DNA of 64,000 bases from Streptomyces griseochromogenes (lineage in GTDB: Bacteria; Actinomycetota; Actinomycetes; Streptomycetales; Streptomycetaceae). How positions within the stretch are numbered: the stretch's first letter is position 1; the number at the start of each line of letters is the position of its first letter. The DNA is taken from positions 1,860,001 through 1,924,000 of the forward strand of contig NZ_CP016279.1 in the NCBI RefSeq assembly GCF_001542625.1, written 5' to 3'. Made by a program: the position numbers and the translations under genes. The notes under the pieces were generated by a model that had not been told where the DNA came from, did not search any database, and saw only the letters and a program-made list of their open reading frames with translations. Shown here piece after piece: positions 11,143 through 20,881 of the stretch.

Positions 11143-12774
11143 ATGGACGCTGTGACCCAGGTCCCCACCCCCGTCAACGAGCCGGTGCACGGCTACGCCC
11201 CCGGCTCGCCCGAGCGCGCCCGCCTGGAGGCCAAGCTCAAGGAGCTGGCCGAGAACCCGATCGACCTGCCGATGACCATCGGCGGCGAGCGGCGGATGGG
11301 CGGCGGCGAGGCCTTCCAGGTGGTCCAGCCGCACAACCACAAGGCCGTCATCGGCACCCTGCGCAACGCCACCCGGCAGGACGCCCAGGACGCCATCGAC
11401 GCGGCCCTGGCCGCCGCGCCGGCCTGGCGCGCGATGTCCTTCGACGACCGCGCGGCGATCATCCTGCGCGCCGCCGAGCTGCTGGCCGGCCCGTGGCGCG
11501 AGACCATCGCCGCCTCCACCATGCTCGGCCAGTCCAAGACCGCCCAGCAGGCCGAGATCGACACCCCCTGCGAGCTGGTCGACTTCTGGCGCTTCAACGT
11601 CCACTACGCCCGCCAGATCCTGGCCGAGCAGCCCCCGGCCAACTCCCCGGGCGTCTGGAACCGCATGGACCACCGCCCGCTGGAGGGCTTCGTCTACGCG
11701 ATCACGCCGTTCAACTTCAGCGCCATCGCGGGCAACCTGCCGACGGCTCCGGCTCTCATGGGCAACGTCGTCGTCTGGAAGCCGAGCCCGACCCAGACCC
11801 ACGCGGCCGTCCTGCTCATGCGGCTGCTGGAGGAGGCGGGCCTGCCCAAGGGCGTCATCAACCTCGTCACCGGTGACGGCATCGAGGTCTCCGAGGTCGC
11901 CCTGGTCCACCGCGACCTCGCGGGCATCCACTTCACCGGCTCGACCAAGACCTTCCAGTACCTGTGGAAGACGGTCGGCAACAACATCGAGAAGTACCGC
12001 ACCTACCCGCGCCTGGTCGGCGAGACCGGTGGCAAGGACTTCCTGGTCGCCCACCCGAGCGCCGACCGCGCGGTCCTGAAGACCGCCCTGACCCGCGGTG
12101 CCTTCGAGTACCAGGGCCAGAAGTGCTCGGCGACCTCCCGCGCCTACATCCCGGCCTCCATCTGGAACTCGGGCTTCAAGGAGGAGTTCGCGGCCGAGGT
12201 CGACTACCTGACCATGGGTGACGTCACCGACCTGTCGAACTTCATCGGCGCCGTGATCGACGACCGTGCCTTCGCCAAGAACAAGGCCGCCATCGACCGT
12301 GCCAAGGAGGACCCGACCTGCACGATCGTCGCGGGCGGCAGCTACGACGACTCGGTCGGCTACTTCGTCCGCCCGACCGTCATCGAGTCCACCGACCCGG
12401 AGAACGAGATCTTCCGCACCGAGTACTTCGGTCCGGTCCTCGGCATCCACGTCTACGAGGACGACAAGTACGACGAGATGCTGGAGCAGATGGAGTCGGT
12501 CTCCGACTACGCCCTGACCGGCGCGGTCATCTCCGACGACCGCGCCGCGGCCGCGTACACGATGGACAAGCTCCGCTACGCGGCGGGCAACTTCTACATC
12601 AACGACAAGTCGACCGGCGCCGTCGTCGGCCAGCAGCCCTTCGGCGGCGGCCGCGCCTCCGGCACGAACGACAAGGCCGGCGCCCCGCAGAACCTGCTGC
12701 GCTGGACCCTGACCCGCGCCATCAAGGAGACGCTGGTCCCGCCGACCGACTACACGTACCCGCACATGGGCTGA
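11143..12774 (+). CDS. pruA: L-glutamate gamma-semialdehyde (P5C) dehydrogenase
   Basis: It oxidises glutamate semialdehyde, the hydrolysed product of proline dehydrogenase, to glutamate with NAD+. The 543-residue protein has the aldehyde dehydrogenase fold. Catalytic Cys328 is in EYQGQKCSATSRAYIP and the general-base Glu294 in RLVGETGGKDFLV. The length is that of the monofunctional type-1 P5CDH, as in Mycobacterium and other actinobacteria. A ribosome site AAGGAG precedes ATG 11143. A 17-bp hairpin terminator closes the operon. Confidence 0.96.
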   Translation: MDAVTQVPTPVNEPVHGYAPGSPERARLEAKLKELAENPIDLPMTIGGERRMGGGEAFQVVQPHNHKAVIGTLRNATRQDAQDAIDAALAAAPAWRAMSFDDRAAIILRAAELLAGPWRETIAASTMLGQSKTAQQAEIDTPCELVDFWRFNVHYARQILAEQPPANSPGVWNRMDHRPLEGFVYAITPFNFSAIAGNLPTAPALMGNVVVWKPSPTQTHAAVLLMRLLEEAGLPKGVINLVTGDGIEVSEVALVHRDLAGIHFTGSTKTFQYLWKTVGNNIEKYRTYPRLVGETGGKDFLVAHPSADRAVLKTALTRGAFEYQGQKCSATSRAYIPASIWNSGFKEEFAAEVDYLTMGDVTDLSNFIGAVIDDRAFAKNKAAIDRAKEDPTCTIVAGGSYDDSVGYFVRPTVIESTDPENEIFRTEYFGPVLGIHVYEDDKYDEMLEQMESVSDYALTGAVISDDRAAAAYTMDKLRYAAGNFYINDKSTGAVVGQQPFGGGRASGTNDKAGAPQNLLRWTLTRAIKETLVPPTDYTYPHMG

Positions 12775-12790
12775 TCAGCCCCCACGAACA

Positions 12791-12831
12791 CGGGCCGGGA
12801 AGCCTGCCGCAGGAGCAGGCTTCCCGGCCCG
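12791..12831 (+). terminator. strong terminator of the proline operon
   Basis: A perfect 17-bp stem (12791-12807 with 12815-12831) with a 7-base loop, starting 17 bases after the P5C dehydrogenase stop. There is no long T run, as is common in Streptomyces. Confidence 0.8.
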
Positions 12832-12900
12832 TTCCCATCTTCCGGCGGTCGAGGAAGTTTCCGGAGGACGCCAGGGCGTGGGCCGGGAGATAGTGGGGCC

Positions 12901-13440
12901 ATGGCCCACCGACTCCGCCTCGCCCACACCGCTGACCTCGACCCCGCCGAACTCCACGCCGCCCGCTCCTTGTTGGACACGGCGTTCGAGGGGGGCTTCT
13001 CCGCCGAGGACTGGGACCACGGGCTCGGCGGTCTGCACGTCCTCGTCCAGGACGGCGCCGGGCTCGCCGCGCACGGCGCCGTCGTGATGCGGCGCATCCG
13101 GCACCGGGGGCGCTGGCTGCGCACCGGGTACGTCGAGGCCGTCGCCGTACGTCCCGATGCGCGACGCAAGGGGCTGGGCGGGCGGGTGCTGGGAGAACTG
13201 GAGCGGGTGATCGAGCGGGCGTACGACCTCGGTGCGCTCTCGGCCAGCCCCGAAGGGGCCCTGCTGTACACCGCCCGGGGCTGGCAGCGGTGGGCCGGCC
13301 AGGTGCACGGCCTGTCGCCGGACGGGATCGTACGGCTGCCGGAGGAGGAAGGGGACATGTACGTGTGGCCCGCGCTCGCCGGGCCGCTCGACCCCGCCCG
13401 GGAGTTCGTCCTCGACTGGCGCGACGGAGACGTCGCCTGA
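12901..13440 (+). CDS. aminoglycoside 2'-N-acetyltransferase-like GNAT protein, AAC(2')-I family
   Basis: A 179-residue GNAT acetyltransferase. Compared from memory with mycobacterial AAC(2')-Ic it shares LVHTADLD-like start, the segment DWDHGLGGLHVLVQ, GYVEAVAVRPDARRKGLGG (the acetyl-CoA loop), YDLGALSASPEGALLYTARGW and a C-terminal CDWRxGDV-like end (LDWRDGDVA). These match the AAC(2') family better than general GNATs. Known members acetylate the 2'-amino group of aminoglycosides, but some chromosomal copies have other roles. It stands alone between a terminator and a broken gene region. Resistance activity is not shown by sequence. Confidence 0.8.
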   Translation: MAHRLRLAHTADLDPAELHAARSLLDTAFEGGFSAEDWDHGLGGLHVLVQDGAGLAAHGAVVMRRIRHRGRWLRTGYVEAVAVRPDARRKGLGGRVLGELERVIERAYDLGALSASPEGALLYTARGWQRWAGQVHGLSPDGIVRLPEEEGDMYVWPALAGPLDPAREFVLDWRDGDVA

Positions 13441-13447
13441 CGGGAGT

Positions 13448-13633
13448 TCAGGGCGTCGCGCGGACCAGGAGCTCGAACCCGTCCACCACCGTCTCGTCCG
13501 GCACGAGCGCCCCGCTGCGCAGATGCGGCACGGCGAAGTCGTACAACTCCACCTGCGCGTCCCGGTGGCCGCGCACCACGAAGCCCTCGATGCGCAGCCT
13601 CTTCTCCGCCGCGACCGCCCGGCTCGGCGCCAC
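13448..13633 (-). pseudogene. short unidentified reading frame, probable C-terminal remnant
   Basis: A 61-residue frame containing RIEGFVVRGHRDAQVELYDF and ending after VVDGFELLVRATP. The composition is protein-like with Streptomyces codon choice, but I do not recognise the family. It abuts the broken LysR segment on the other strand and lacks an evident ribosome site. It is probably the tail of a gene cut by the same rearrangement. Function unknown. Confidence 0.35.
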
Positions 13634-13640
13634 CCGGTCC

Positions 13641-14010
13641 GCCGGGAACGGCGAGATCGCCGGGCCGCTGCGGATCGCCGCCTTCCGCGGCGCGTCCCTA
13701 TCTGCTGCCGCCCGCCCTGGAACGGCCGGCCGCCCTGCACCCCGGCCTCGACGCGAGCGTCACCGTCGTACGGGAACTGGGGTCCGGCACCGCGGGGCCA
13801 GCGCTCTCCCTGACCGCGGCCCCGCCCACCGTGGTGGTCACCGAGCTCGGACCGGACCGCCCGCACCGCTCGGTCGGCTATGTCACCACCCCCGAGCCGG
13901 CCGCGACGTCCGCCGTTCGGGCGCTCGTCCGGGAGTTGCGCTCCCCCCCCACCCCCGTATGGGAAAGGCGCAGTTCACAGCGGTGTGACCCGATCCGCCG
14001 TCTCAGATAG
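13641..14010 (+). pseudogene. decayed LysR-family regulator (substrate-binding fragments)
   Basis: The frame from 13641 reads GEIAGPLRIAAFRGAS, the hinge and first strand of a LysR effector domain. A +1 shift near 13700 then gives LLPPALERPAALHPGLD and VTVVRELGSG in a frame open from 13702 to the TAG at 14008-14010. After this the text jumps to C-terminal-like sequence (TELGPDRPHRSVGYVTTPE), so roughly 80-100 middle residues are missing. The N-terminal helix-turn-helix is absent. Frameshift, internal loss and missing DNA-binding domain mark it as a pseudogene. Confidence 0.6.
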
Positions 14011-14207
14011 TAGGAAGTCCGAGTAATTGTGGAGACAGGCGCGGCCCGCTCCCTTACTTTTGTAGGAGCCGAACGTCTCGCTCGATCAAGCGAATGGCGG
14101 TCGTGAGCCGGGCCCCGTGCAGGCAACCCCTGCGGCACCGCTCCCCGCCCTCCGGCGTCTCGTAACCCCCCTTGCCGCACTCCGGTTTGCCGAAGGAGTC
14201 GATTTTC

Positions 14208-14339
14208 ATGGCCGAGACGACCGTCCGCCGCCGAGTCCGCCACGTGTCCCGCACGAGCGAGTCCGACCGCAAGAACGCCGCCGCCGCGCTCCAGCGCGCC
14301 CTCGACCGCCGCGACAACGGCGGTGAGACCGGCCACTGA
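14208..14339 (+). CDS. small basic protein of unknown function (43 aa)
   Basis: ATG at 14208 is preceded by AAGGAG at 14193-14198, a good ribosome site. The product is Arg-rich and very hydrophilic: it starts MAETTVRRRVRHVSRTSES and ends with NGGETGH. No membrane segment or cysteine is present. It might bind nucleic acid, judged only by charge. It lies alone between the LysR remnant and the convergent phosphoesterase gene. I do not know a named family. Confidence 0.6.
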   Translation: MAETTVRRRVRHVSRTSESDRKNAAAALQRALDRRDNGGETGH

Positions 14340-14428
14340 GCCGCCACTGATCCGGGAGCCGCACCCTCCCCCCCCACTCCGGGCTTCGCTCGAGCGGGGG
14401 GAGGAACCCCATGAGGTGCGGCGCGGTC

Positions 14429-16015
14429 TCACCCGCCGCGCCGCACCTCGAAGTGGTCGATCCGCCGCCCGTCCCCGGCGAGCGCCGACACCGTGAGCCT
14501 CGGGGACGGACCCGGCCGCGCCTCCACCGCGAGGAGCGAGAAGCCGGTGTACCGCACCCGCGACCACTGAGCCGTCTCGGGAGCGCGCTCCTTGTCCTTG
14601 GTCCAGTGGAAGGTCTCCACCGCGTCGTGCCGGGTGACGTGGCCCTCGTAGCTGTCCTTGACGCCCGAGGGGAAGGAGTACAGATCCCGGCCGCCGCCGC
14701 CCGCGGTGACGTACACGATCCCGTCCCGCGCGGGGTCCGTGGAGCCGCCGACCGGCACCTCCCGGCCGACCTGTCCGTCCTTGATCGCGTCCGTGCGCTC
14801 GTAGACGTGGTTGTGTCCGTTGATCACCAGGTCCACCCGGTGCCTGGCGAACAGCGGCAGCCACTCGGCCCGCACCCCGCCGTCGGAGGCGTGCTGCGAG
14901 GTGGAGTACGCGCAGTGGTGGAAGAAGACGACCACGAAGTCCACGCCCGGCGTCGCCCGCAGCTCGCCGAGCCGCGCGTCCAGCCACTTGGTCTGGCGGC
15001 CGCCGCTCAGCCCGAGGTTGACGGGAATCTCGTAGGACACGTCGTTGGCGTCCAGCGCCACGAAGCCCGTGTTGCCGTAGACGAACGAGTAGGCGCCCGG
15101 TGTCCCGTGCGGGTCGAAGCCGTTGTCCGGCAGGGAGAAACGGGCCAGCTGGCCGCCGTAGCCGTCCGGCGAGTACCAGGCCTCCATGTCGTGGTTGCCG
15201 GTCGTCACCATCCACGGCACCGACCTGGCGACCGGCTCGTTCTGCTTCAGGAACCGGTCCCAGAACGTGGGGTCGTAGCCGTCGGAGGTCTGCCCGGTGC
15301 CGTTGACGTCCGCGTAGCAGATGTCGCCGGCGTGCAGATGGAAGGCGGGGTCCTGGCGCAGCACCAGGTGGTCGTTGGCGCTCGCCGCCTGCCCCACGCC
15401 CTGGTCGCCGAAGGCGGTGAAGACGAAGCGCTCCGTGCTCGCGGGTGCCGTACGGAAGGCAGCGATGGCGGAGCGGTGCGCGGGAGCGGACGGGTCCCAG
15501 CCTTCGTGGCCCACGCCGTAGTAGTACGTCGTGCCGGGCCTGAGCCCGTCCAGGGCCGCGTGCACGTAGTACTGCTCGACGGCCGGCCGCACCCCCTGCA
15601 CACCGGGCGTGTGGAGTTCGCGCACCTCGGCCTCCACCCTCCGGCCGAGGTCGTCGGGGCGCAGCCCGACGCGCACGTACGGCCGCCTCACCGCGAACGG
15701 CACCTGCCAGGAGACACGCATCCGCGTCTTCGGATCGGCGCCGAAGGCCAGATGGCGGCCGAAGGGGCGGACCACCGAGCCGGACACCCGCGAGGCGGCC
15801 CGGGCCGGGCGCCCCGTCGCGCCGGATCGGCCGGAGCAGCCGGTGAGCAGGCCGCCCGCCACCGCGCCCGCCGTCACCAGGGTGCGGCGGCGCATCAGCC
15901 GGGTGCGCAGGTACTCGTACTGCTCGGCCATGCTCATCCGCTCCGCGAGCGGGCGCGGGATGCCGACGTCGGGTACGGGGGGTTCGGGGGGTGTCCCCCC
16001 GGAAAACGCAGCCAT
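14429..16015 (-). CDS. secreted purple acid phosphatase-like metallophosphoesterase (Tat lipoprotein-like)
   Basis: A predicted exported phosphoesterase of about 528 residues. The N terminus has a twin-arginine region (MRRRTLVTAGAVAGGLLTGC) whose final Cys suggests lipidation. A fibronectin-like purple acid phosphatase N domain follows (FGADPKTRMRVSWQVPF). The dinuclear metal motifs are complete: FTAFGDQG, AGDICYADVNG, TTGNHDMEAW, FFHHCAYST and INGHNHVYERTD. The likely role is phosphate-ester hydrolysis outside the cell. ATG 16015 was chosen since homologues include the PRPLAERMSMAEQYEY segment before the signal, but a start at 15937 is possible. It is divergent from leuB. Confidence 0.88.
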   Translation of the reverse strand: MAAFSGGTPPEPPVPDVGIPRPLAERMSMAEQYEYLRTRLMRRRTLVTAGAVAGGLLTGCSGRSGATGRPARAASRVSGSVVRPFGRHLAFGADPKTRMRVSWQVPFAVRRPYVRVGLRPDDLGRRVEAEVRELHTPGVQGVRPAVEQYYVHAALDGLRPGTTYYYGVGHEGWDPSAPAHRSAIAAFRTAPASTERFVFTAFGDQGVGQAASANDHLVLRQDPAFHLHAGDICYADVNGTGQTSDGYDPTFWDRFLKQNEPVARSVPWMVTTGNHDMEAWYSPDGYGGQLARFSLPDNGFDPHGTPGAYSFVYGNTGFVALDANDVSYEIPVNLGLSGGRQTKWLDARLGELRATPGVDFVVVFFHHCAYSTSQHASDGGVRAEWLPLFARHRVDLVINGHNHVYERTDAIKDGQVGREVPVGGSTDPARDGIVYVTAGGGGRDLYSFPSGVKDSYEGHVTRHDAVETFHWTKDKERAPETAQWSRVRYTGFSLLAVEARPGPSPRLTVSALAGDGRRIDHFEVRRGG

Positions 16016-16158
16016 GCCGGGGAATTTTCCACGGGGTCCCAACACCCGTGCCACGTACGGGTGAACGCCAGCCGACGGGGGGACACCCGCAACCCGTCCG
16101 GGTGTCCGCATGGCGGACATGGCATGTCATCACCTGGGACGAGGAGTAGGGTGCCGAC

Positions 16159-17202
16159 ATGTCTCGCAGCATCAATCTCGCAGTGATCCCCGGTGACGGC
16201 ATCGGTCAGGAGGTCGTGGCCGAGGGTCTGAAGGTCCTCTCCGCCGTCCTGCCGCAGGATGTGAAGCTGGAGACCAAGGAGTACGACTTCGGCGCCAAGC
16301 GCTACCACGCCACCGGTGAGACCCTCACCGACGCCGACCTCGCCGCCCTCAAGCAGCACGACGCCATCCTGCTCGGCGCCATCGGCGACCCGTCGGTGCC
16401 CTCGGGCGTCCTGGAGCGCGGCTTCCTGCTCAAGCTCCGCTTCGCCTTCGACCACCACGTCAACCTGCGCCCGTCCAAGCTGCTCCCCGGTGTCGCCACA
16501 CCGCTGGCCGGCCAGCCGGAGATCGACTTCGTCGTGGTCCGCGAGGGCACCGAGGGTCCCTACACGGGCAACGGCGGCACCATCCGCAAGGGCACCGAGC
16601 ACGAGGTCGCCACCGAGGTCTCCGTCAACACCGCCTTCGGTGTCGAGCGGGTGGTCCGCGACGCCTTCGCGCGCGCCCAGGCCCGCCCGCGCAAGAAGCT
16701 CACGCTGGTCCACAAGAACAACGTGCTGACCTTCGCCGGGCATCTGTGGACGAGCGTCTTCAACAAGGTCGGCGCGGAGTACCCCGAGGTCGAGACCGAC
16801 TACATCCACGTCGACGCGGCGACCATCTACCTGGTCACCCAGCCCGAGCGGTTCGACGTGATCGTCACCGACAACCTCTTCGGCGACATCATCACCGACC
16901 TCGCCGCGGCCGTCTCCGGCGGCATCGGTGTGGCCGCCTCCGGCAACATCAACCCCAGCGGCGCATTCCCGTCCATGTTCGAGCCGGTCCACGGCTCGGC
17001 CCCGGACATCGCCGGTCAGGGCAAGGCCGACCCCACGGCCACCGTGCTGTCGGTCGCCCTGCTGCTGCGCCACCTCGGCTACGAGGCCGAGGCCGACCGC
17101 ATCGACGAGGCGGTCGCCGTGGACCTCACAGAACGCGTCGGGAAGCCGGTCCGCAGCACCTCCGGGATCGGCGACGCGCTCGCCGTACGTGTAGCCGGCT
17201 GA
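16159..17202 (+). CDS. leuB: 3-isopropylmalate dehydrogenase
   Basis: It oxidatively decarboxylates 3-isopropylmalate to 2-oxoisocaproate in leucine synthesis, and in many species also acts on 3-methylmalate from the citramalate route. The product is 347 residues. Motifs include [15 protein letters not shown] at the start, the substrate arginines, [20 protein letters not shown] with the metal-binding aspartates, and the NAD-selecting [14 protein letters not shown]. With cimA in the same window a dual role is plausible. A terminator follows immediately. Confidence 0.96.
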   Translation: MSRSINLAVIPGDGIGQEVVAEGLKVLSAVLPQDVKLETKEYDFGAKRYHATGETLTDADLAALKQHDAILLGAIGDPSVPSGVLERGFLLKLRFAFDHHVNLRPSKLLPGVATPLAGQPEIDFVVVREGTEGPYTGNGGTIRKGTEHEVATEVSVNTAFGVERVVRDAFARAQARPRKKLTLVHKNNVLTFAGHLWTSVFNKVGAEYPEVETDYIHVDAATIYLVTQPERFDVIVTDNLFGDIITDLAAAVSGGIGVAASGNINPSGAFPSMFEPVHGSAPDIAGQGKADPTATVLSVALLLRHLGYEAEADRIDEAVAVDLTERVGKPVRSTSGIGDALAVRVAG

Positions 17203-17219
17203 CCCGCGCTGCACACCAA

Positions 17220-17252
17220 GCCGCCGGGTCGCATCCGCACCCGGCGGCTTTT
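17220..17252 (+). terminator. intrinsic terminator after leuB
   Basis: A 10-bp perfect stem (17220-17229 with 17239-17248), 9-base loop and TTTT at 17249-17252. Confidence 0.85.
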
Positions 17253-17351
17253 CCTATCCGGTCGCCGGGTGCCACCATCAACCCTGGGCCGCGTTCACCC
17301 CGATTCCTTCCGGCCGCGACTCCGCGCGATAATCGAACGCGGAGCCGCGTT

Positions 17352-17429
17352 ATGAGGGAATGCTCGGACGTCCTACCACTGGCCACCGGTCGTGCGGGCG
17401 TGTATTGCGGCCGACACTACAACCGGTGA
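17352..17429 (+). CDS. possible 25-codon upstream ORF before ilvE
   Basis: An ATG frame of 25 codons ends in TGA 13 bases before the ilvE start, overlapping its ribosome site region. It uses the rare codon CTA and contains Val-Leu-Pro-Leu. No clear attenuator hairpin with a T run follows. It may be a leader peptide or chance. Low certainty. Confidence 0.25.
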   Translation: MRECSDVLPLATGRAGVYCGRHYNR

Positions 17430-17442
17430 AGGACAACCACTC

Positions 17443-18531
17443 ATGACGACGCCCACGATCGAGCTCAAGCCGTCCGCCCATCCGCTCGCCGCCGCGGAGC
17501 GCGAGGCGATCCTGGCCAGCCCCGGATTCGGCCGCCACTTCACCGACCACATGGTGACGATCAAGTGGACCGAGGGCCGCGGCTGGCACGACGGCCAGCT
17601 TGTTCCGTACGCGCCGATCCCCCTCGACCCGGCCACCAACGTCCTGCACTACGCCCAGGAGATCTTCGAGGGCCTGAAGGCCTACCGCCAGCCCGACGGC
17701 TCGGTCGCCACCTTCCGCCCCGACCAGAACGCCAAGCGCTTCCAGCGCTCCGCGCGCCGCCTGGCCATGCCGGAGCTGCCGGTCGAGACGTTCGTCGAGG
17801 CCTGCGACGCCCTGGTCCGGCAGGACCAGGACTGGGTGCCCGCGCACGGCGGCGAGGAGTCCCTCTACCTGCGCCCGTTCATGATCGCCACCGAGGTCGG
17901 CCTGGGCGTCAAGCCCGCCAACGAATACCTCTTCATCGTCATCGCCTCCCCGGCCGGCGCCTACTTCCCGGGCGGCGTGAAGCCGGTGTCGATCTGGGTC
18001 TCCGAGGACCGCGTCCGCGCCGTCCCCGGCGGCATGGGCGACGCCAAGACCGGCGGCAACTACGCGGCCTCCCTGCTCGCCCAGGCCGAGGCGGCCGCCA
18101 AGGGCTGCGACCAGGTCTGCTACCTCGACGCGGTGGAGCACCAGTGGGTCGAGGAACTCGGCGGTATGAACCTGTACTTCGTGTACGGGAACAAGATCGT
18201 CACGCCCACGCTCACCGGCTCCATCCTGGAGGGCGTCACCCGTGACTCCCTGCTGGCCGTCGCCCGCGACCTCGGCTACGAGTCCGAGGAGGGCCGCGTC
18301 TCCGCCGCGCAGTGGCAGCGCGACGCCGAGAACGGCACCCTCACCGAGGTCTTCGCCTGCGGTACCGCGGCCGTGATCACGCCGGTCGGCACCGTCAAGC
18401 GCGCGAGCGCCGAGTGGAAGCAGTCCGGCTCAGAGCCCGGCGAGGTCACTCTGCGCCTGCGTCAGGCTCTCCTGGACATCCAGCGCGGTACGGCCGCGGA
18501 CCAGCACGGGTGGATGCACAAGATCGGTTAA
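17443..18531 (+). CDS. ilvE: branched-chain amino acid aminotransferase
   Basis: A PLP enzyme of fold type IV that makes valine, leucine and isoleucine from their 2-oxo acids with glutamate as donor. The 362-residue product has the catalytic lysine K202 in [14 protein letters not shown], the [10 protein letters not shown] segment and the phosphate-binding end [16 protein letters not shown] 17443 follows GAAGGA. The longer open frame to 17392 has no signal. The stop overlaps by four bases the stop of the convergent permease. Confidence 0.96.
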   Translation: MTTPTIELKPSAHPLAAAEREAILASPGFGRHFTDHMVTIKWTEGRGWHDGQLVPYAPIPLDPATNVLHYAQEIFEGLKAYRQPDGSVATFRPDQNAKRFQRSARRLAMPELPVETFVEACDALVRQDQDWVPAHGGEESLYLRPFMIATEVGLGVKPANEYLFIVIASPAGAYFPGGVKPVSIWVSEDRVRAVPGGMGDAKTGGNYAASLLAQAEAAAKGCDQVCYLDAVEHQWVEELGGMNLYFVYGNKIVTPTLTGSILEGVTRDSLLAVARDLGYESEEGRVSAAQWQRDAENGTLTEVFACGTAAVITPVGTVKRASAEWKQSGSEPGEVTLRLRQALLDIQRGTAADQHGWMHKIG

Positions 18532-20027
18532 GTACGCGGTTCGAGGTGGCGCGAAGGGGCGTCGGGCGTCTGCGGGTCTGTTGTGGTTGATCGCGCACCC
18601 GCGGCGGTGGCCGCACAGGGGACACGGCCCCGCGCCCCTTCGGGGCGCTGCTCGGTGAACGTCAGCAGCAGGTACACCGCGCCGCCGACCGCCCCCGACA
18701 GCAGGAAGCTGCAGTCCACGCCGCCGGTCAGGCTCAGCAGCGGGCCCTGGTACGACGGCAGGGACACGGCCAGTAGGCCGACCCCGGCGCCCAGCGCCCA
18801 GGAGACGGTCGCCCGCGTGTTCCAGCCGGCCCGGTACCAGTAGATCCCGCCCCGCGAACGGCGGTTGAAGACCTGTATGGCGTCGGCGTCGTACACCCCG
18901 CGGCAGCGGGCGAAGCCGATGAGGGTGATGACCGCCCACGGCGTGCCGATGGCGGTGAGCAGCAGCACGAAGGACGTCATCGCGGACTGCGCGTTCCAGG
19001 CGTAGTGGCCGGCGAAGACACAGACGGTGGCCACGATCGCGACCGTGCAGGTGGCGCGGGCCCGGGAGGCGCGGGGCAGGATCGCGTCCAGGTCCAGGCC
19101 CATCGAGTACAGCATCAGGCCCGCGTTGCCGACCGAACCGGCGGAGGCTGACAGCAGCAGCGGGACCAGGTACCAGGCGGGGGAGGCGGACACCAGCGGC
19201 CCCGCGTAGTCCGTCGCCGCCCGGGCCGCGTACGCGGTGAACGTGCCGAACAGCTGGGGGACCAGCAGGCCGAGGACCAGGCCGAGCCAGGTGGCGTGCA
19301 GGACACGGCGGCCGGAGTGGCGGGCGGGGGAGATGTAGCGGGTGTAGTCGCCGAGCAGGGTGATGAAGGCGATCGGCCCGGACAGCCCGGCGGCCACCGC
19401 GGCCAGGAACCAGGTCGGCCAGAAGGAGCCCAGCAGGTAGCCGCCCGCGCCCGGCAGCGCCGAGGTGGTGAAGTGCGGGGCGTAGGCGAAGATCCCGAGG
19501 GCCAGCAGGGCCGTCATGCCGATCGCGAGGACGCGGGACATGGCGAGCAGCACCCGGTAGCCGTAGACCGCGCCCGCGACGGTCGCCGCGGCGAGCACCG
19601 CGTAGACGACGGCGTACGACACCCCGTCCGCGGGCAGCCCGAAGAGCCGGCCGAGGACGCCCAGCATCACGTCCCCGCCGATCCACACCGTCAGCGCGGT
19701 GTAGCCGAGGGCGAGCAGCAGACCCACGACCGAGCCGACCAGCCGGCCGCGCACGCCGAAGTGGGCGCCGGAGGAGGTGGAGAGGTTGGTCGCGGTCCGC
19801 AGGGAGATCAGCGCCAGCGGGGCCGTGAACAGCGTGCCCACCACCGTGCCCGCCACGATCGCGCTCACCGACGCCCACCAGCCGAGCCCGAAGGACGGCG
19901 GCAGCCAGCCGAAGATGATCACTCCGAGGCAGAGGTTCGAGCCGAGCAGGATCGAGACGAGATCGCTCGGACCACTGGTCCGCTCCTCGTCCGGGATGGT
20001 GTCGACTCCGCGCTGTTCTATCGGCAT
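18528..20027 (-). CDS. NCS1-family permease (cytosine/purine/hydantoin type)
   Basis: A 499-residue membrane protein with about twelve hydrophobic segments. The N-terminal part [23 protein letters not shown] and the conserved [13 protein letters not shown] loop fit the nucleobase:cation symporter-1 family, related to CodB and hydantoin permeases. ATG 20027 was chosen for AAGGAGA just upstream. It is transcribed away from the urease-like operon with a shared 146-base promoter region. It may therefore import a ureido or nucleobase nitrogen source for that pathway (inference). Substrate uncertain. Confidence 0.85.
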   Translation of the reverse strand: MPIEQRGVDTIPDEERTSGPSDLVSILLGSNLCLGVIIFGWLPPSFGLGWWASVSAIVAGTVVGTLFTAPLALISLRTATNLSTSSGAHFGVRGRLVGSVVGLLLALGYTALTVWIGGDVMLGVLGRLFGLPADGVSYAVVYAVLAAATVAGAVYGYRVLLAMSRVLAIGMTALLALGIFAYAPHFTTSALPGAGGYLLGSFWPTWFLAAVAAGLSGPIAFITLLGDYTRYISPARHSGRRVLHATWLGLVLGLLVPQLFGTFTAYAARAATDYAGPLVSASPAWYLVPLLLSASAGSVGNAGLMLYSMGLDLDAILPRASRARATCTVAIVATVCVFAGHYAWNAQSAMTSFVLLLTAIGTPWAVITLIGFARCRGVYDADAIQVFNRRSRGGIYWYRAGWNTRATVSWALGAGVGLLAVSLPSYQGPLLSLTGGVDCSFLLSGAVGGAVYLLLTFTEQRPEGARGRVPCAATAAGARSTTTDPQTPDAPSRHLEPRT

Positions 20028-20173
20028 GGGCCGGTCTCCTTCGACTGCCGCCTTCAGTGTTTGAGCGACGTTCAATGTGACGTGAAGCCTGGCCCTGGGT
20101 CAATGCTTCTGTTTCATGAATTCTGCGTTTAGAGTGATGCTCTAAATTGAGGAAGGCAAGGAGGTGCCGCGTC

Positions 20174-20881
20174 GTGAGACTCACTCCCACGGAACGTGAC
20201 CGGCTGCTGCTCTTCGGAGCCGCCGAGCTGGCCCGGGCCCGCCGGGCGCGCGGCCTCAGGCTCAACGTGCCGGAGGCGACCGCGCTGATCGCGGACACCG
20301 TCTGCGAGGCCGCACGGGACGGCCGGCGGCTCGCGGAGGCCATCGAGGCGGCCCGGTCGGTCCTCGGTCCCGCGGACGTGCTGCCGGGCGTCGCCGACGT
20401 CGTCACCGAGGTGATGGTCGAGGCGGTCTTCGACGACGGCTCCCGGCTCGCGGTGGTCTGCGACCCCATCGGAGGCGGCCTCGGCGAGCACGCTCCCGGC
20501 GCGCTGCTCCCCGGCCCCGTGCACGCCGACCCGGAGCCGGCCGTCCGGCTCGCGGTCACCAACACCGCGACCGTGCCGGTCTCCGTCACCTCCCACTTCC
20601 ACTTCTTCGAGGCCAACCCGCGCCTGGACTTCGTACGGGAGCACGCCTACGGCATGCGGCTCGCCGTACCCGCCGGGTCCTCGGTCCGGTTCGGGCCCGG
20701 GGAGAGCGCGGAAGTCGGTCTCGTACCGATCGGCGGCGAGCGGATCGCGATCGGCTTCGCCGGGCTGGTCGACGGGCCGCTGGACGCACCGGGAGCCCGG
20801 GAAGAGGCCCTGCGCAGGGCCGCAGCCTGCGGATATCTGGGAGTCACGCACACCGTCACGCAGGAAGGAGGCGAGCGATGA
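20174..20881 (+). CDS. fused urease gamma/beta subunit (urease-like)
   Basis: A 235-residue protein that joins the urease gamma subunit (residues about 1-100, VRLTPTERDRLLLFGAAELARARRARGLRLNVPEA) to a beta subunit (about 105-235, with TNTATVPVSVTSHFHFFEAN and RLAVPAGSSVRFGPGE). Such gamma-beta fusions are known in some bacteria. The GTG start at 20174 has AAGGAGG nine bases upstream. The stop overlaps the urease alpha start (ATGA), so translation is coupled. No urease accessory genes lie anywhere in the window. Confidence 0.88.
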   Translation: MRLTPTERDRLLLFGAAELARARRARGLRLNVPEATALIADTVCEAARDGRRLAEAIEAARSVLGPADVLPGVADVVTEVMVEAVFDDGSRLAVVCDPIGGGLGEHAPGALLPGPVHADPEPAVRLAVTNTATVPVSVTSHFHFFEANPRLDFVREHAYGMRLAVPAGSSVRFGPGESAEVGLVPIGGERIAIGFAGLVDGPLDAPGAREEALRRAAACGYLGVTHTVTQEGGER

